This document shows positions 6,048-13,996 of a DNA stretch of 18,063 nt, piece after piece. A program made the position numbers and the translations under genes. Every line of letters begins with the position of its first letter. The first letter of the stretch is position 1. The notes beneath the pieces are model-generated. The model was not told the origin of the DNA. It saw only the letters and a list, made by a program, of their open reading frames with translations, and made no database searches. The DNA is taken from positions 1-18,063 of the forward strand of contig CAZETL010000015.1 in assembly GCA_964515255.1 (NCBI GenBank), given 5' to 3'. Source of the DNA: GCA-016699975 sp964515255. Lineage in GTDB: Bacteria > Patescibacteriota > Minisyncoccia > Moranbacterales > UBA1568.

Positions 6048-8381
6048 ATGAAGAACATCCTGAAAAATATTCTCACGGTTGCCAGGAAAGAATGGCAGTT
6101 TCAGCTCAACAATCCGGCAGCATACATAGTCGTCGGATCTTTCATGTTGCTTTGGGAGTTTCTGTTTTTCAGGAATATTTTTCTTATTGGTGAAGCATCG
6201 CTTCGAACGCTGTTTGATCTTCTCCCCTGGATCTTCCTTGTGGTGGTTCCTGCGCTCACTATGGGGTCGCTTGCCGAAGAGAAAAGCGAGGGTACTCTGG
6301 AATTCCTCTTGACTCGGCCAATTCGCATCCACGAGTTAATTCTTGGAAAATTCTTTGGAATATTCGGGGTTTTTTGCGTCACTCTCTTCTTTATTTTCCC
6401 GCTTGCCTGGAGTTTGGGGAAATTCGGACACCTTGATTGGGGAGAGGTTGCCGCACAGTATCTCGCGGCAGTGATGCTGAGCTCGTTGTTTGCAAGTCTT
6501 GGAATATTCGTATCGAGTATCTTCCTGAGCCAGGTATCAGCATTTGTCACGTCATCTATCGTCGGGTTCTTTCTTCTCGTGTCCGGTACTGAGATGGTGA
6601 CTTCGCGCCTCCCTCTCTCGGTTGCCCCCTTTCTGGACCAACTCTCAGCAGCAAGTCATTTTGATTCTCTGGCGCGTGGAGCTGTCGATGTTCGGGATTT
6701 GTGGTATTTTCTTTCTTTCGTTGCTATCTTTCTCTCCGGTGCCGCGGTAGTTCTTTTGAAAGGGAAATATGGGGAAAAGAAGAAAGTTTTGCGTCAATTT
6801 CGACTTGTTTCTTTTCTCGCCGTGGGCATTGTCGTACTCTCGAATATCGTTGGATCGCGAATTCCTGGACGTTTCGACTTTACGGAAGAAAAGCGATACA
6901 CGCTTTCCCCTGCCACAATATCTCTTCTTGGGTCGCTACCGGACGATGTGACGAGCATAACGCTGTATGCCTCGGGGAAACTTCCTACGCAGCTTCAGCC
7001 GACGCTTCGAGAGGCGGAGGATGTGCTCCGTGACTATGCGGCAACCTCTGGCGGAAAGATCCATTTCTTTGTTAAGGACCCCTCCCTCGGTGGCGATATT
7101 GCCGATGAAGCCGAGTCCCTTGGAATTCAATCAGTTCGTTTCAATGTTGTTTCCCAGGAAGAGTTTCAGGTGAAGGAAGGGTATCTCGGCGTGGTTGTTT
7201 CTTCCGGAGGGAAACACAAATCTATTCCGTTTCTGCAAAACACAGGGAGTCTCGAATATCAGATTTCAGGATTTCTCCAGGAACTTACGACTGATAAAAA
7301 ACCAAAAATCGGTTTCATAACTGGGCATGGCGAAAAGAGTCTCTCGCAAGATTATCGTACGGTCTTTGCTGAGTGGGGAAAACAGTTTGATATCCAGGAA
7401 ATATCAGCCGAATCCGACGACGGGAAAAACTTGAGCGTTCCGCCTGGAAAGCCTTCTTCTCAGAAGCTGGGTCAAAATAATGCAGGTGTTCCAGAAGAAA
7501 AACATTTCTCCATTCCGGACGATATCGATACCCTTATTATTGCCGGGCCGAATGCTGTCTATTCCGCTAGTGAGCGGAAGACCCTCTCGGAGTTTCTGAA
7601 TCGTGGAGGCAATGCCTTCTTCTTGCTTGATGGTGTGACGGTTTCTTCGCAGGCTATGGCGGCTTCGCAGAACAAGAATAGTCTTTCGGACTTTGTGAGA
7701 GATCAAACAGGGGTTGATGTTCGGGAAGATCTTGTCTTTGATTTGCGATCGAATGAATCGGTGAGCTTTGGTGGCGGACGAATGCAATATATTCTCCCAT
7801 ACCCACTTTGGGTTCGAGCAGTCCGAGAACAGACAACCTCTCCGATCGTTGCAAAAATACAAAGTCTGACGCTTCCGTGGCCAAGCTCGATTGAATTCGA
7901 CGATAAGGCGGTGGGTGAAAAGGGATTTCGCATCGAACCGCTGTTTACCACGACGGAGAATGGAGGATCGATCGGGGATGACCTTTCGATTGTTCCGGAT
8001 CAAAAATGGCCACGGGACAGTCTCGGGAAAAAGTTGCTTGCAGTGGCTCTTTCGCAGGAATCCAAGAATGGAAAATCTCGAATTGTCGTCGTGGGGAATT
8101 CTGGATTTCTTTCGGAACAATTTATGCAGAACAGTCCGGAGAACCTTGCGTTCGCATTGGAGTCCCTTTCGTGGCTGAGTCAAGAATCATCTCTTGGGTC
8201 AATTCTCATTAAGAATGCTCCGAGTCGGAAGTTTTTGTTCTCGAGCTCCGCCGATCCGGATCTCCTCAAATTTGGAAATATGGGCTTTGTCTTTCTTGTT
8301 GTTGCGGGGTACGGGTCGTTTCGGCTTTATCGTCGAAGGCAGCAAAGGCGGAAGGTCTATCCAGGGAGAGGGGAATTCTGA
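6048..8381 (+). CDS. Fused ABC-2 permease and GldG-like auxiliary protein
   Basis: 777 aa. Residues 1-245 form an ABC-2 type permease with about six hydrophobic helices; ARKEWQFQLNNPAAYIVVGS and SLAEEKSEGTLEFLLTRPI are typical motifs. A further helix (about 255-272) leads into a GldG-like extracytoplasmic region (about 273-740; PF09822-type, ABC_transp_aux), recognised by RFDFTEEKRYTLSPATISLL and by DTLIIAGPNAVYSASE ... FLNRGGNAFFLLDG. A final helix (about 746-762) and basic tail YRRRQQRRK end the protein. In Flavobacteria GldF and GldG are separate proteins of the gliding apparatus; here they are fused, and such operons also occur in non-gliding bacteria, so motility should not be assumed. 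A Ser/Pro/Gln-rich stretch near residues 450-485 looks like an insertion in the GldG region. Confidence 0.9.
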   Translation: MKNILKNILTVARKEWQFQLNNPAAYIVVGSFMLLWEFLFFRNIFLIGEASLRTLFDLLPWIFLVVVPALTMGSLAEEKSEGTLEFLLTRPIRIHELILGKFFGIFGVFCVTLFFIFPLAWSLGKFGHLDWGEVAAQYLAAVMLSSLFASLGIFVSSIFLSQVSAFVTSSIVGFFLLVSGTEMVTSRLPLSVAPFLDQLSAASHFDSLARGAVDVRDLWYFLSFVAIFLSGAAVVLLKGKYGEKKKVLRQFRLVSFLAVGIVVLSNIVGSRIPGRFDFTEEKRYTLSPATISLLGSLPDDVTSITLYASGKLPTQLQPTLREAEDVLRDYAATSGGKIHFFVKDPSLGGDIADEAESLGIQSVRFNVVSQEEFQVKEGYLGVVVSSGGKHKSIPFLQNTGSLEYQISGFLQELTTDKKPKIGFITGHGEKSLSQDYRTVFAEWGKQFDIQEISAESDDGKNLSVPPGKPSSQKLGQNNAGVPEEKHFSIPDDIDTLIIAGPNAVYSASERKTLSEFLNRGGNAFFLLDGVTVSSQAMAASQNKNSLSDFVRDQTGVDVREDLVFDLRSNESVSFGGGRMQYILPYPLWVRAVREQTTSPIVAKIQSLTLPWPSSIEFDDKAVGEKGFRIEPLFTTTENGGSIGDDLSIVPDQKWPRDSLGKKLLAVALSQESKNGKSRIVVVGNSGFLSEQFMQNSPENLAFALESLSWLSQESSLGSILIKNAPSRKFLFSSSADPDLLKFGNMGFVFLVVAGYGSFRLYRRRQQRRKVYPGRGEF

Positions 8382-8401
8382 TACACTAATGCAGGACAAA
8401 T

Positions 8402-8968
8402 ATGAGGCCAGTTTTTCTTAAGATAGTTGCTGGAATATTCTTGGTGCTTCTTGCGGTGGCGGCTTTTCCAATGGTGTTATCCCATTTTGGGCAAAACAGT
8501 CGCATGACATCTCAGGGATCGAGCGTTGATTTTTCTGGGTTTCGCGATGACTCGGTTTCCCGGATTTCTTACTCACAAAACGGACGCCAGGAAGTCGTTC
8601 TTGATCGAGCGTCGGATATATGGAAGATCGGTGCCGATGAAGCTGACAAAGAAAAGGTCTCAGGGTTTTTTCTGGCTCTTTCGGAAATGCGAATTCTCGA
8701 CATGGCATCGAAGAACGAGAGCAACTTCGGGAAACTTGGCGTTGATCAAGGGAGTGCGATCAAGCTCTCCCTCCGAAGGACGGATGGCAATGAAAAGGTC
8801 TTCTTCATTGGAAAAGCGAGCGATGTTCCGGGAGTATTCTTTCTTCGAAAGGATGGGGTAAAAAATACGTATTCAGCGCGAGGGGCGTTGCGCGAACTTC
8901 TGTCGAAAGATGCTTCTTATTGGAAGCGTGCCGAGGCGACGGGAGTGAGCGGAGCATCGAAGAAGTAG
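8402..8968 (+). CDS. DUF4340-like membrane-anchored protein of the ABC operon
   Basis: 188 aa. One N-terminal hydrophobic helix (about 7-27) is followed by a soluble domain, presumably outside the membrane, with short beta-rich segments: VSRISYSQNGRQEVVLDR, DIWKIGADEADKEKVSGFFLALSEMRI, KLSLRRTDGNEKVFFIGKA. This layout resembles DUF4340 proteins, which commonly accompany GldA/GldFG-type transporters. AGGA at 8393-8396, five bases before the ATG, could serve as ribosome binding site, and the gene starts 20 bases after the permease. It probably works as an extracytoplasmic partner of that permease (inference). It is shorter than many DUF4340 proteins and may hold a single copy of the domain. Confidence 0.75.
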   Translation: MRPVFLKIVAGIFLVLLAVAAFPMVLSHFGQNSRMTSQGSSVDFSGFRDDSVSRISYSQNGRQEVVLDRASDIWKIGADEADKEKVSGFFLALSEMRILDMASKNESNFGKLGVDQGSAIKLSLRRTDGNEKVFFIGKASDVPGVFFLRKDGVKNTYSARGALRELLSKDASYWKRAEATGVSGASKK

Positions 8969-9007
8969 AATAGTCAAGAGGGAATTCTAAAGAGTGGCTT
9001 TAATAAA

Positions 9008-9013
9008 TATAAA
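9008..9013 (+). promoter_or_regulatory. -10-like element before the coiled-coil gene
   Basis: TATAAA lies 10 bases before the ATG at 9024, with no Shine-Dalgarno sequence between. The transcript would have a leader of only about 4 bases. No clear -35 box. Confidence 0.4.
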
Positions 9014-9023
9014 GAGCAATCGT

Positions 9024-9374
9024 ATGGATTTGCAGGAAATATTCAAGCGCATTCAGGAAATAAAAAAAGAGCAGCGGGATATCAAGAAGGAATATCGCGA
9101 TTCATTGGCTCAAATGCCTGATTATTCGAAGGCTATCGAAGAACTCGAGAAGGTAAAGGAAAAGAAGTTAATGTACGAACAGAAAGCAAAGGACGCGCTC
9201 GGAAAACGATATGAGCGTTTGGAGGAGCTCACAAGCGAGATGAAATCGAATTGGGAAATGCTGACCGATGTCGCAATGACGACGCTTATGGACGGGAAAA
9301 CAGTTGAAGCTGTCGATGAGTACGGAAATAAATACGAACCAGTTTTTGCAGTCAGATTTAAGAAGCAGGGATAG
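9024..9374 (+). CDS. Small coiled-coil protein conserved in CPR bacteria (function unknown)
   Basis: 116 aa. The first 80 residues are strongly charged and helical (IFKRIQEIKKEQRDIKKEYRD; ELEKVKEKKLMYEQKAKDAL), consistent with a coiled coil. The short C-terminal part reads AVDEYGNKYEPVFAVRFKK. I recognise this architecture from small Peregrinibacteria and other CPR hypothetical proteins that begin 'MxLQEIFxRIQE'. There is no signal peptide or membrane helix, so it is probably cytoplasmic. The ATG at 9024 fits those homologues and the nearby -10-like element. A GTG at 8994, with GAGGGA ten bases upstream, would add ten residues and remains possible. Confidence 0.78.
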   Translation: MDLQEIFKRIQEIKKEQRDIKKEYRDSLAQMPDYSKAIEELEKVKEKKLMYEQKAKDALGKRYERLEELTSEMKSNWEMLTDVAMTTLMDGKTVEAVDEYGNKYEPVFAVRFKKQG

Positions 9375-9411
9375 ATACCTCGGAGAGACGTGAACCCTGC
9401 CAATGATTGCG

Positions 9412-9436
9412 CAGTCCCTCGGGCTGTTTCTTGTTT
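9412..9436 (+). terminator. Candidate intrinsic terminator after the coiled-coil gene
   Basis: CAGTCC (9412-9417) pairs with GGGCTG (9421-9426) with one G-T pair and loop CTC, followed by the T-rich TTTCTTGTTT. The stem is short and the T-run is interrupted, so it is weaker than the other terminators. The rest of the stretch up to ligA (9437-9585) holds nothing I can identify. Confidence 0.45.
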
Positions 9437-9585
9437 GCGCGTCTGGATGAAGCGGATTGACTCTATTCGGAGATTCTTTCTCTTGAGCATTTGTTTAATT
9501 TCCAACAACCGAGGGATACCTTTGGATTTCACGAGAGAGGTCGAGATCATTTTTTTTTGAGTTTGTTTCCGGGTTCTCTCCAGGT

Positions 9586-9591
9586 TATATT
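9586..9591 (+). promoter_or_regulatory. -10-like element placed for a leaderless ligA mRNA
   Basis: TATATT ends six bases before the ligA ATG at 9598, so transcription would begin at the A of the start codon itself. No Shine-Dalgarno sequence is present. Confidence 0.5.
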
Positions 9592-9597
9592 TTCGGT

Positions 9598-11703
9598 ATG
9601 AATGAAAGCCATGCAAAGGATCGGATTGATCGGCTTCGGGAGGAGCTTGGGTTGCATCAGCGTCTCTATCATTCTCTTGATGCGCCGGAAGTTTCTGATG
9701 CCGTCTACGATTCACTCATGGAGGAACTTCTCGCACTTGAGCGAAAATTTCCTCAATTTGATGCTCCAGATTCTCCGTCAAAACGGGTTGGATCACTTCC
9801 GCTTTCATCTTTCGAGAAGGTCCGGCATGAGGTCGAGCAGCGATCGTTCGATGATGCGTTCGATTGGACGGAAATGGAGGGATGGGAAAGTCGGAACAGA
9901 AGAATAATGGAGAAGGCAGGAAAGAAACACGCTTCGATTTCCTACGACTGCGAATTGAAGATTGACGGATTGAAAATTATCCTCACCTACAGGACCGGCG
10001 TGCTCATGCTTGCCGCGACGCGCGGCGACGGATTGATTGGCGAGAATGTCACGGAGAACGTCCGGACCATAGGCAGTATCCCGCTTCGGCTTCGTGAGCC
10101 AGTCGACATTGTTGTTGGCGGGGAAATCTGGCTTCCAAAGAGTGAGCTGAATCGCATAAACAGGGAACGTGAAGCCGATGGTTTTCCGCCTTTCGCAAAT
10201 ACCAGAAATGCCGCTGCCGGAAGTATTCGGCAGCTGGACTCTTCCGTGACTGCGAAACGGAATCTTGGTTCGTTTGTGTATAGCCTTGATCGACTAGAGA
10301 GATCTCAATTCTCGGAAATTCCGGAAACGCAGTCGGGGACACTTGAATTACTGAGACATCTTGGATTTTCCGTGAACCAGCATACGAAGAAATTTGAGAA
10401 CCTGCGCGAAGTGGAGTCATACTATCGCTTCTGGTCCAAAAAAAGACAGGAACTGGATTATGGAATTGATGGCATTGTCGTAAAGGTAGATCAAGTTGAT
10501 CTGCAGGAGATTCTCGGTGCTACGGGGAAATCGCCTCGATGGGGTATCGCCTACAAATTTCCCGCGGAGGAGGTGACGACGGAAATTCTCTCGATTGACG
10601 TGCAGGTCGGAAGAACGGGCGCTCTCACTCCGGTAGCGCATGTTCGTCCTGTTCGGGTCGATGGCTCCTTGGTATCCCGAGCGACACTTCACAATGAGGA
10701 TGAGATTCGCCGCCTTGGGATACGAATCGGTGACACGGTGATCTTGAGAAAAGCGGGTGATGTCATACCTGAAATCGTTCGCGCGCTTGAATCATTCCGT
10801 ACTGGAAAGGAGCGGGAATTTCTCATGCCACGGCAATGCCCCGCCTGTGGCGCTTCGGTTGAGCGCCGGGAAATCGGCGCTGGAAATGAATTGAGCGCCG
10901 CGCATTATTGCACGAATCCGCAGTGTTTTGCTGCTGAGAGGGAGGGGATGATCCATTTTGCAAGTCGGAAGGGTTTTGATATCTCTGGGCTTGGCGATAA
11001 AATCATCTCCAAGTTGATAGAGGAGGGATTGGTATCAGACAAGGCTGATATATTCGAGTTGACAGAGGGGGATTTGCGTCCGCTTGAGCGGTTTGCCGAG
11101 AAATCCGCTTCGAAGCTGGTTGCCTCCATCTCAAAGAGTCGGAAAATTTCTTTTCCGAGATTCCTATTCTCGCTCGGCATTCGTCATATCGGCGAAGAAA
11201 CTGCCTATTTGATTGAGTCAAACATTCAGCTTCTCGGTATCGATGTTCGGAAAAGAGAGATATCTTTGGCAGATATAGTGCGCGTGTTTCCGGAGATAGA
11301 TTCGGAAACCTGGAGAAATATACCGGGAATTGGAGAGAAAGCGGGAGAGAGTCTGTCTCTTTGGTTTCGGGACAGCCGCCATCTTAACTCTCTTCGTAAG
11401 ATGAGCCAACTTGGCGTGACGATTCATTTTAAAGAGAAGCCCGGATCTTTATCCCGAGCATTTTCTGGAAAAACCTTTGTTCTTACAGGTGAGCTTTCCA
11501 GCTTTACACGCGACGAGGCGAAGGATATGATACGGAAAGCGGGTGGAAACATATCGTCCTCGGTGAGTCGGAAGACGGATTTTGTCGTGGCAGGGAGTGA
11601 TCCTGGATCGAAACTTGACCGAGCAAGAGATCTTGGCGTTCCGGTTTTGGATGAGGAGGAGTTTGTGAAAATGATAGGGAAAAGCATTTCGAATAATGGT
11701 TGA
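9598..11703 (+). CDS. ligA: NAD-dependent DNA ligase
   Basis: 701 aa, slightly longer than the E. coli enzyme. It seals nicks in duplex DNA using NAD+ during replication and repair. The N-terminal Ia domain is visible in YHSLDAPEVSDAVYDSLMEE. The adenylated lysine is K121 in KIDG, followed by TRGDGLIGENVTENV. The OB region contains QVGRTGALTPVAHVRPV and ATLHNEDEI. A four-cysteine zinc finger (C414, C417, C438, C443) leads into the helix-hairpin-helix domain (GIRHIGEETA; NIPGIGEKAGESL), and a BRCT domain ends the protein (about 622-695; SGKTFVLTGELSSFTRDEA). All catalytic parts are present. It appears to be transcribed as a leaderless mRNA from its own promoter. Confidence 0.97.
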   Translation: MNESHAKDRIDRLREELGLHQRLYHSLDAPEVSDAVYDSLMEELLALERKFPQFDAPDSPSKRVGSLPLSSFEKVRHEVEQRSFDDAFDWTEMEGWESRNRRIMEKAGKKHASISYDCELKIDGLKIILTYRTGVLMLAATRGDGLIGENVTENVRTIGSIPLRLREPVDIVVGGEIWLPKSELNRINREREADGFPPFANTRNAAAGSIRQLDSSVTAKRNLGSFVYSLDRLERSQFSEIPETQSGTLELLRHLGFSVNQHTKKFENLREVESYYRFWSKKRQELDYGIDGIVVKVDQVDLQEILGATGKSPRWGIAYKFPAEEVTTEILSIDVQVGRTGALTPVAHVRPVRVDGSLVSRATLHNEDEIRRLGIRIGDTVILRKAGDVIPEIVRALESFRTGKEREFLMPRQCPACGASVERREIGAGNELSAAHYCTNPQCFAAEREGMIHFASRKGFDISGLGDKIISKLIEEGLVSDKADIFELTEGDLRPLERFAEKSASKLVASISKSRKISFPRFLFSLGIRHIGEETAYLIESNIQLLGIDVRKREISLADIVRVFPEIDSETWRNIPGIGEKAGESLSLWFRDSRHLNSLRKMSQLGVTIHFKEKPGSLSRAFSGKTFVLTGELSSFTRDEAKDMIRKAGGNISSSVSRKTDFVVAGSDPGSKLDRARDLGVPVLDEEEFVKMIGKSISNNG

Positions 11704-11728
11704 TGCCGTTTAATGTTTTAATAGGCCT

Positions 11729-12049
11729 ATGGCTGAGAGATTCCTTGAAGCCCCCTTTGAGATAGATGAGAAATACGCGGAAGACTATCAGAGGTTGAAG
11801 AAGATTTTAGAAATTCTCAGGGAACTCGGATTGACCCCGAAAGACTATCCGCCGCAAGTTATTCAAGCGCAATGGGAGGCGCACAGCACGATCCCGATCG
11901 CGGAGGATAGAGTTCAGGGTATTAGGATAACTCGTTTGCGGAAGGGAGGACTTAAGGTTTCATTCACCAATGGATTTGAAGATCCACGGGACCAGGAGCG
12001 CATCAGAATAACAGAAAAGTTAAGAGAAGAGGGATTTGATGTTGCTTGA
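11729..12049 (+). CDS. Unrecognised small protein
   Basis: 106 aa; I do not recognise it. The N-terminal half is predicted helical and acidic (DEKYAEDYQRLKKILEILRELG). The C-terminal half has alternating strand-like segments and a charged helix (VQGIRITRLRKGGLKVSFTNGF ... RIRITEKLREEGFDV). It has no cysteines, signal peptide or membrane helix. It starts 25 bases after ligA stops; an AGG three bases before the ATG is too close to be a good ribosome binding site. Length, a Met start and normal composition favour a real gene, but there is no homology support. The same frame continues past the stop into a proline-rich stretch, described separately. Confidence 0.6.
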   Translation: MAERFLEAPFEIDEKYAEDYQRLKKILEILRELGLTPKDYPPQVIQAQWEAHSTIPIAEDRVQGIRITRLRKGGLKVSFTNGFEDPRDQERIRITEKLREEGFDVA

Positions 12050-12067
12050 TTTCCATTGTCACAATAG

Positions 12068-12217
12068 GATGTTCCTCCGTATCCTCCTCCGCCTGGATAT
12101 CCTGTGGGAGATACGGGATACTTTCCAAAGAGGTTTCAGAGTTTGGTGGAGAGTTCGAAGGTTTCCTATTGTATTCTTCAATCTTCATTTTCCTTATGCT
12201 TTCCGAAGAAGAAGTAA
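12068..12217 (+). other. Proline-rich open stretch, possible degraded tail of the upstream gene
   Basis: In the same frame as the 106-aa protein, after its TGA (12047-12049) and a further TAG (12065-12067), the frame stays open to TAA at 12215 and encodes DVPPYPPPPGYPVGDTGYFP (12068-12127). There is no start codon for this stretch. Low-complexity PPYPPPPGYP looks like real coding sequence, so it may be the remnant of a longer C-terminus cut off by stop mutations, or a chance CCT/CCG run. gatC begins inside it in another frame. Confidence 0.35.
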
Positions 12218-12483
12218 AACACATTGCTCGACTTGCAAGAGTCGGTCTCGACCCGAAAGAAATTGAAAAGTTCCGATCTGATCTTTCGGCTACTCTTGAT
12301 TGGTTTTCGGAGCTTGAAAAGGCGAATATTTCGGAATCGGACGTTTTCCATTCGAAGGTAAGTAGACGGAATGCGTGCCGGGAAGATGTTTCCAGGATAT
12401 TGGACCGGGATACGCGCGCGCGTATTGTATCGCTCTTCCCTCATCGGAATGGCGATTCGCTATCAGTGAAGTCGGTTTTCTAG
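12196..12483 (+). CDS. gatC: Asp-tRNA(Asn)/Glu-tRNA(Gln) amidotransferase subunit C
   Basis: 95 aa. GatC braces GatA and GatB in the complex that converts Glu-tRNA(Gln) and/or Asp-tRNA(Asn) to the amide form. The N-terminal LSEEEVKHIARLARVGL and LSATLDWFSELEKANI are family hallmarks, and the end (FPHRNGDSLSVKSVF) matches the usual 'GD.x.VPKVx' finish. I chose the ATG giving MLSEEEVKHIA; an earlier in-frame ATG at 12046 would add 50 residues with no GatC similarity. No Shine-Dalgarno sequence is seen. gatA follows 43 bases later; gatB is not in the window. Confidence 0.92.
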   Translation: MLSEEEVKHIARLARVGLDPKEIEKFRSDLSATLDWFSELEKANISESDVFHSKVSRRNACREDVSRILDRDTRARIVSLFPHRNGDSLSVKSVF

Positions 12484-12526
12484 GAAAGGTTTGTTGGTTT
12501 TCGTTTCTCTTTCTGAATTGCTTCGT

Positions 12527-13987
12527 ATGATTCGCGATTTACATGAGAAGATCTTGAATGGAGAAACTTCTGCGGAAAAGCTTGCTTTGATGCACTTTGA
12601 TGCTATCAAGGAGAGAGATGCTGAAATAGGGGCATATCTTACTCTTCTGGAGGAGTCGGCTCTTCGCGATGCTCGTGAAATTGATGAGCGTGTTCGTCGT
12701 GGCGAATCAATAGATCTTCTGGCGGGAATTCCCGGTGCCCTGAAGGATAACCTCTGTATTGCTGGATCGCGGATGACGGCAGGGTCAAAAATTCTCGACA
12801 ATTACATCGCTCCTTACGACGCGACGGTGGTGGAGCGTCTGCGAGAAGCTGGCGCGGTGATTCTGGGGAAAACGAACATGGATGAATTTGCCATGGGGTC
12901 TTCAACGGAGTCAAGCGTTTATCAAAAGACGAGAAACCCGATTGACCTGGAACGGGTTCCTGGCGGATCGTCGGGGGGATCGGCAGCTGCGGTTTCCGCT
13001 GGCCTTGCTGTATGGGCGCTCGGGTCTGATACGGGAGGGTCTATTCGGCAGCCGGCGTCGTTTTGTGGCGTTGTGGGGGTAAAACCGACCTATGGCAGGG
13101 TATCTCGGTACGGATTAGCTGCCATGGCCTCAAGTCTCGACCAAATTGGGCCGTTTGCTCGAACGGTTGAAGACGCAGCCATTGTGCTTTCGCGCATCGC
13201 CGGAGAAGATGCTCATGATGCTACGAGTGCTGAGAGTAGTGGGAAGATCTACGAAAATTTCCTAAATGGAGACATAACCGGGAAGCGGATCGGCATCCCG
13301 AAGGAATACTTCTCAAGCGGACTCGACAGTCGAGTGCGGGAAGTCGCTGAGCAAGCGATGGATCGATTCCGATCGCTTGGCGCCTCCATTGTTGAGGTGT
13401 CATTGCCGTCAAGCCACCTTGCTCTGCCGGCATATTATATTGTCGTGCCGGCGGAGGTGAGTTCTAACTTGGCGCGATTTGATGGTATGCGTTTCGGACT
13501 TTCGATTGATGACGGGGTACGCTCCGCTGTCGATTCATCCGGCCTTTTTGAAACGTACCTTGATACACGCCAGTACGGATTTGGGGGTGAGGTGAAACGC
13601 CGGATTATGCTGGGGACATATGCACTGTCAGCGGGATACTACGATGCCTTCTATAAAAAAGCACAAAGAGCGAGAGTTCTTCTTCAACGCGATTTCGAGC
13701 GAGCGTTTCTTAACGTGGACTTTCTCTTTTCGCCGACGGCTCCGGAAGTGGCGTTCCGTTTTGGCAAGAAGACGGATGATCCGCTTGCTATGTATCTTTC
13801 CGATGTTTATACGGTGACGGCGAATCTGGTTGGAGTCCCAGCGATATCGTTTCCGATAGGAATGGTTGAAGACGATGGAAAGCGACTTCCGCTTGGCGGA
13901 CAGCTTATGGCAAAATGGTTCGATGAGGAGGGAATGTTGGATATGGCCTATTCCTTTGAAAGAAGCAACGCCTCAGATCTCATTTAG
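12527..13987 (+). CDS. gatA: Asp-tRNA(Asn)/Glu-tRNA(Gln) amidotransferase subunit A (amidase)
   Basis: 486 aa, normal for GatA. It hydrolyses glutamine to ammonia for the GatB active site. The amidase Ser-cisSer-Lys triad is intact: K73 in PGALKDNL, S148 in PGGSSGGSAAA and S172 in GSDTGGSIRQP, matching the spacing in characterised GatA. The start is set at the ATG giving MIRDLHEKILNGETSAEKL, which aligns with the first GatA helix. TTG codons at 12491 and 12494, just after AGGAAAGG (12482-12489), are alternatives that would add about 11-12 residues. It forms a unit with gatC; the next gene begins nine bases after its stop. Confidence 0.95.
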   Translation: MIRDLHEKILNGETSAEKLALMHFDAIKERDAEIGAYLTLLEESALRDAREIDERVRRGESIDLLAGIPGALKDNLCIAGSRMTAGSKILDNYIAPYDATVVERLREAGAVILGKTNMDEFAMGSSTESSVYQKTRNPIDLERVPGGSSGGSAAAVSAGLAVWALGSDTGGSIRQPASFCGVVGVKPTYGRVSRYGLAAMASSLDQIGPFARTVEDAAIVLSRIAGEDAHDATSAESSGKIYENFLNGDITGKRIGIPKEYFSSGLDSRVREVAEQAMDRFRSLGASIVEVSLPSSHLALPAYYIVVPAEVSSNLARFDGMRFGLSIDDGVRSAVDSSGLFETYLDTRQYGFGGEVKRRIMLGTYALSAGYYDAFYKKAQRARVLLQRDFERAFLNVDFLFSPTAPEVAFRFGKKTDDPLAMYLSDVYTVTANLVGVPAISFPIGMVEDDGKRLPLGGQLMAKWFDEEGMLDMAYSFERSNASDLI

Positions 13988-13996
13988 AGCAGCCTT

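Noticed and set aside
7404..8183. 259-aa minus-strand open frame inside the permease fusion gene
   Set aside because: Lies entirely opposite a well-supported gene and has the Arg/Ser-rich composition of a shadow frame.
9375..9597. tRNA or other known RNA gene in the gap before ligA
   Set aside because: No T-loop GTTCRANNC sequence or cloverleaf could be found; only a weak terminator-like hairpin and the ligA -10 element are visible.
9122..9715. 197-aa minus-strand frame across the gap before ligA
   Set aside because: Spans the end of the coiled-coil gene and the start of ligA antisense; no recognisable protein features.
12047..12067. TGA recoding (Gly or Trp) joining the 106-aa protein to the proline-rich stretch
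   Set aside because: TGA terminates rplJ, ligA and rplA at the expected ends, and an in-frame TAG follows, so recoding of TGA alone would not join them.
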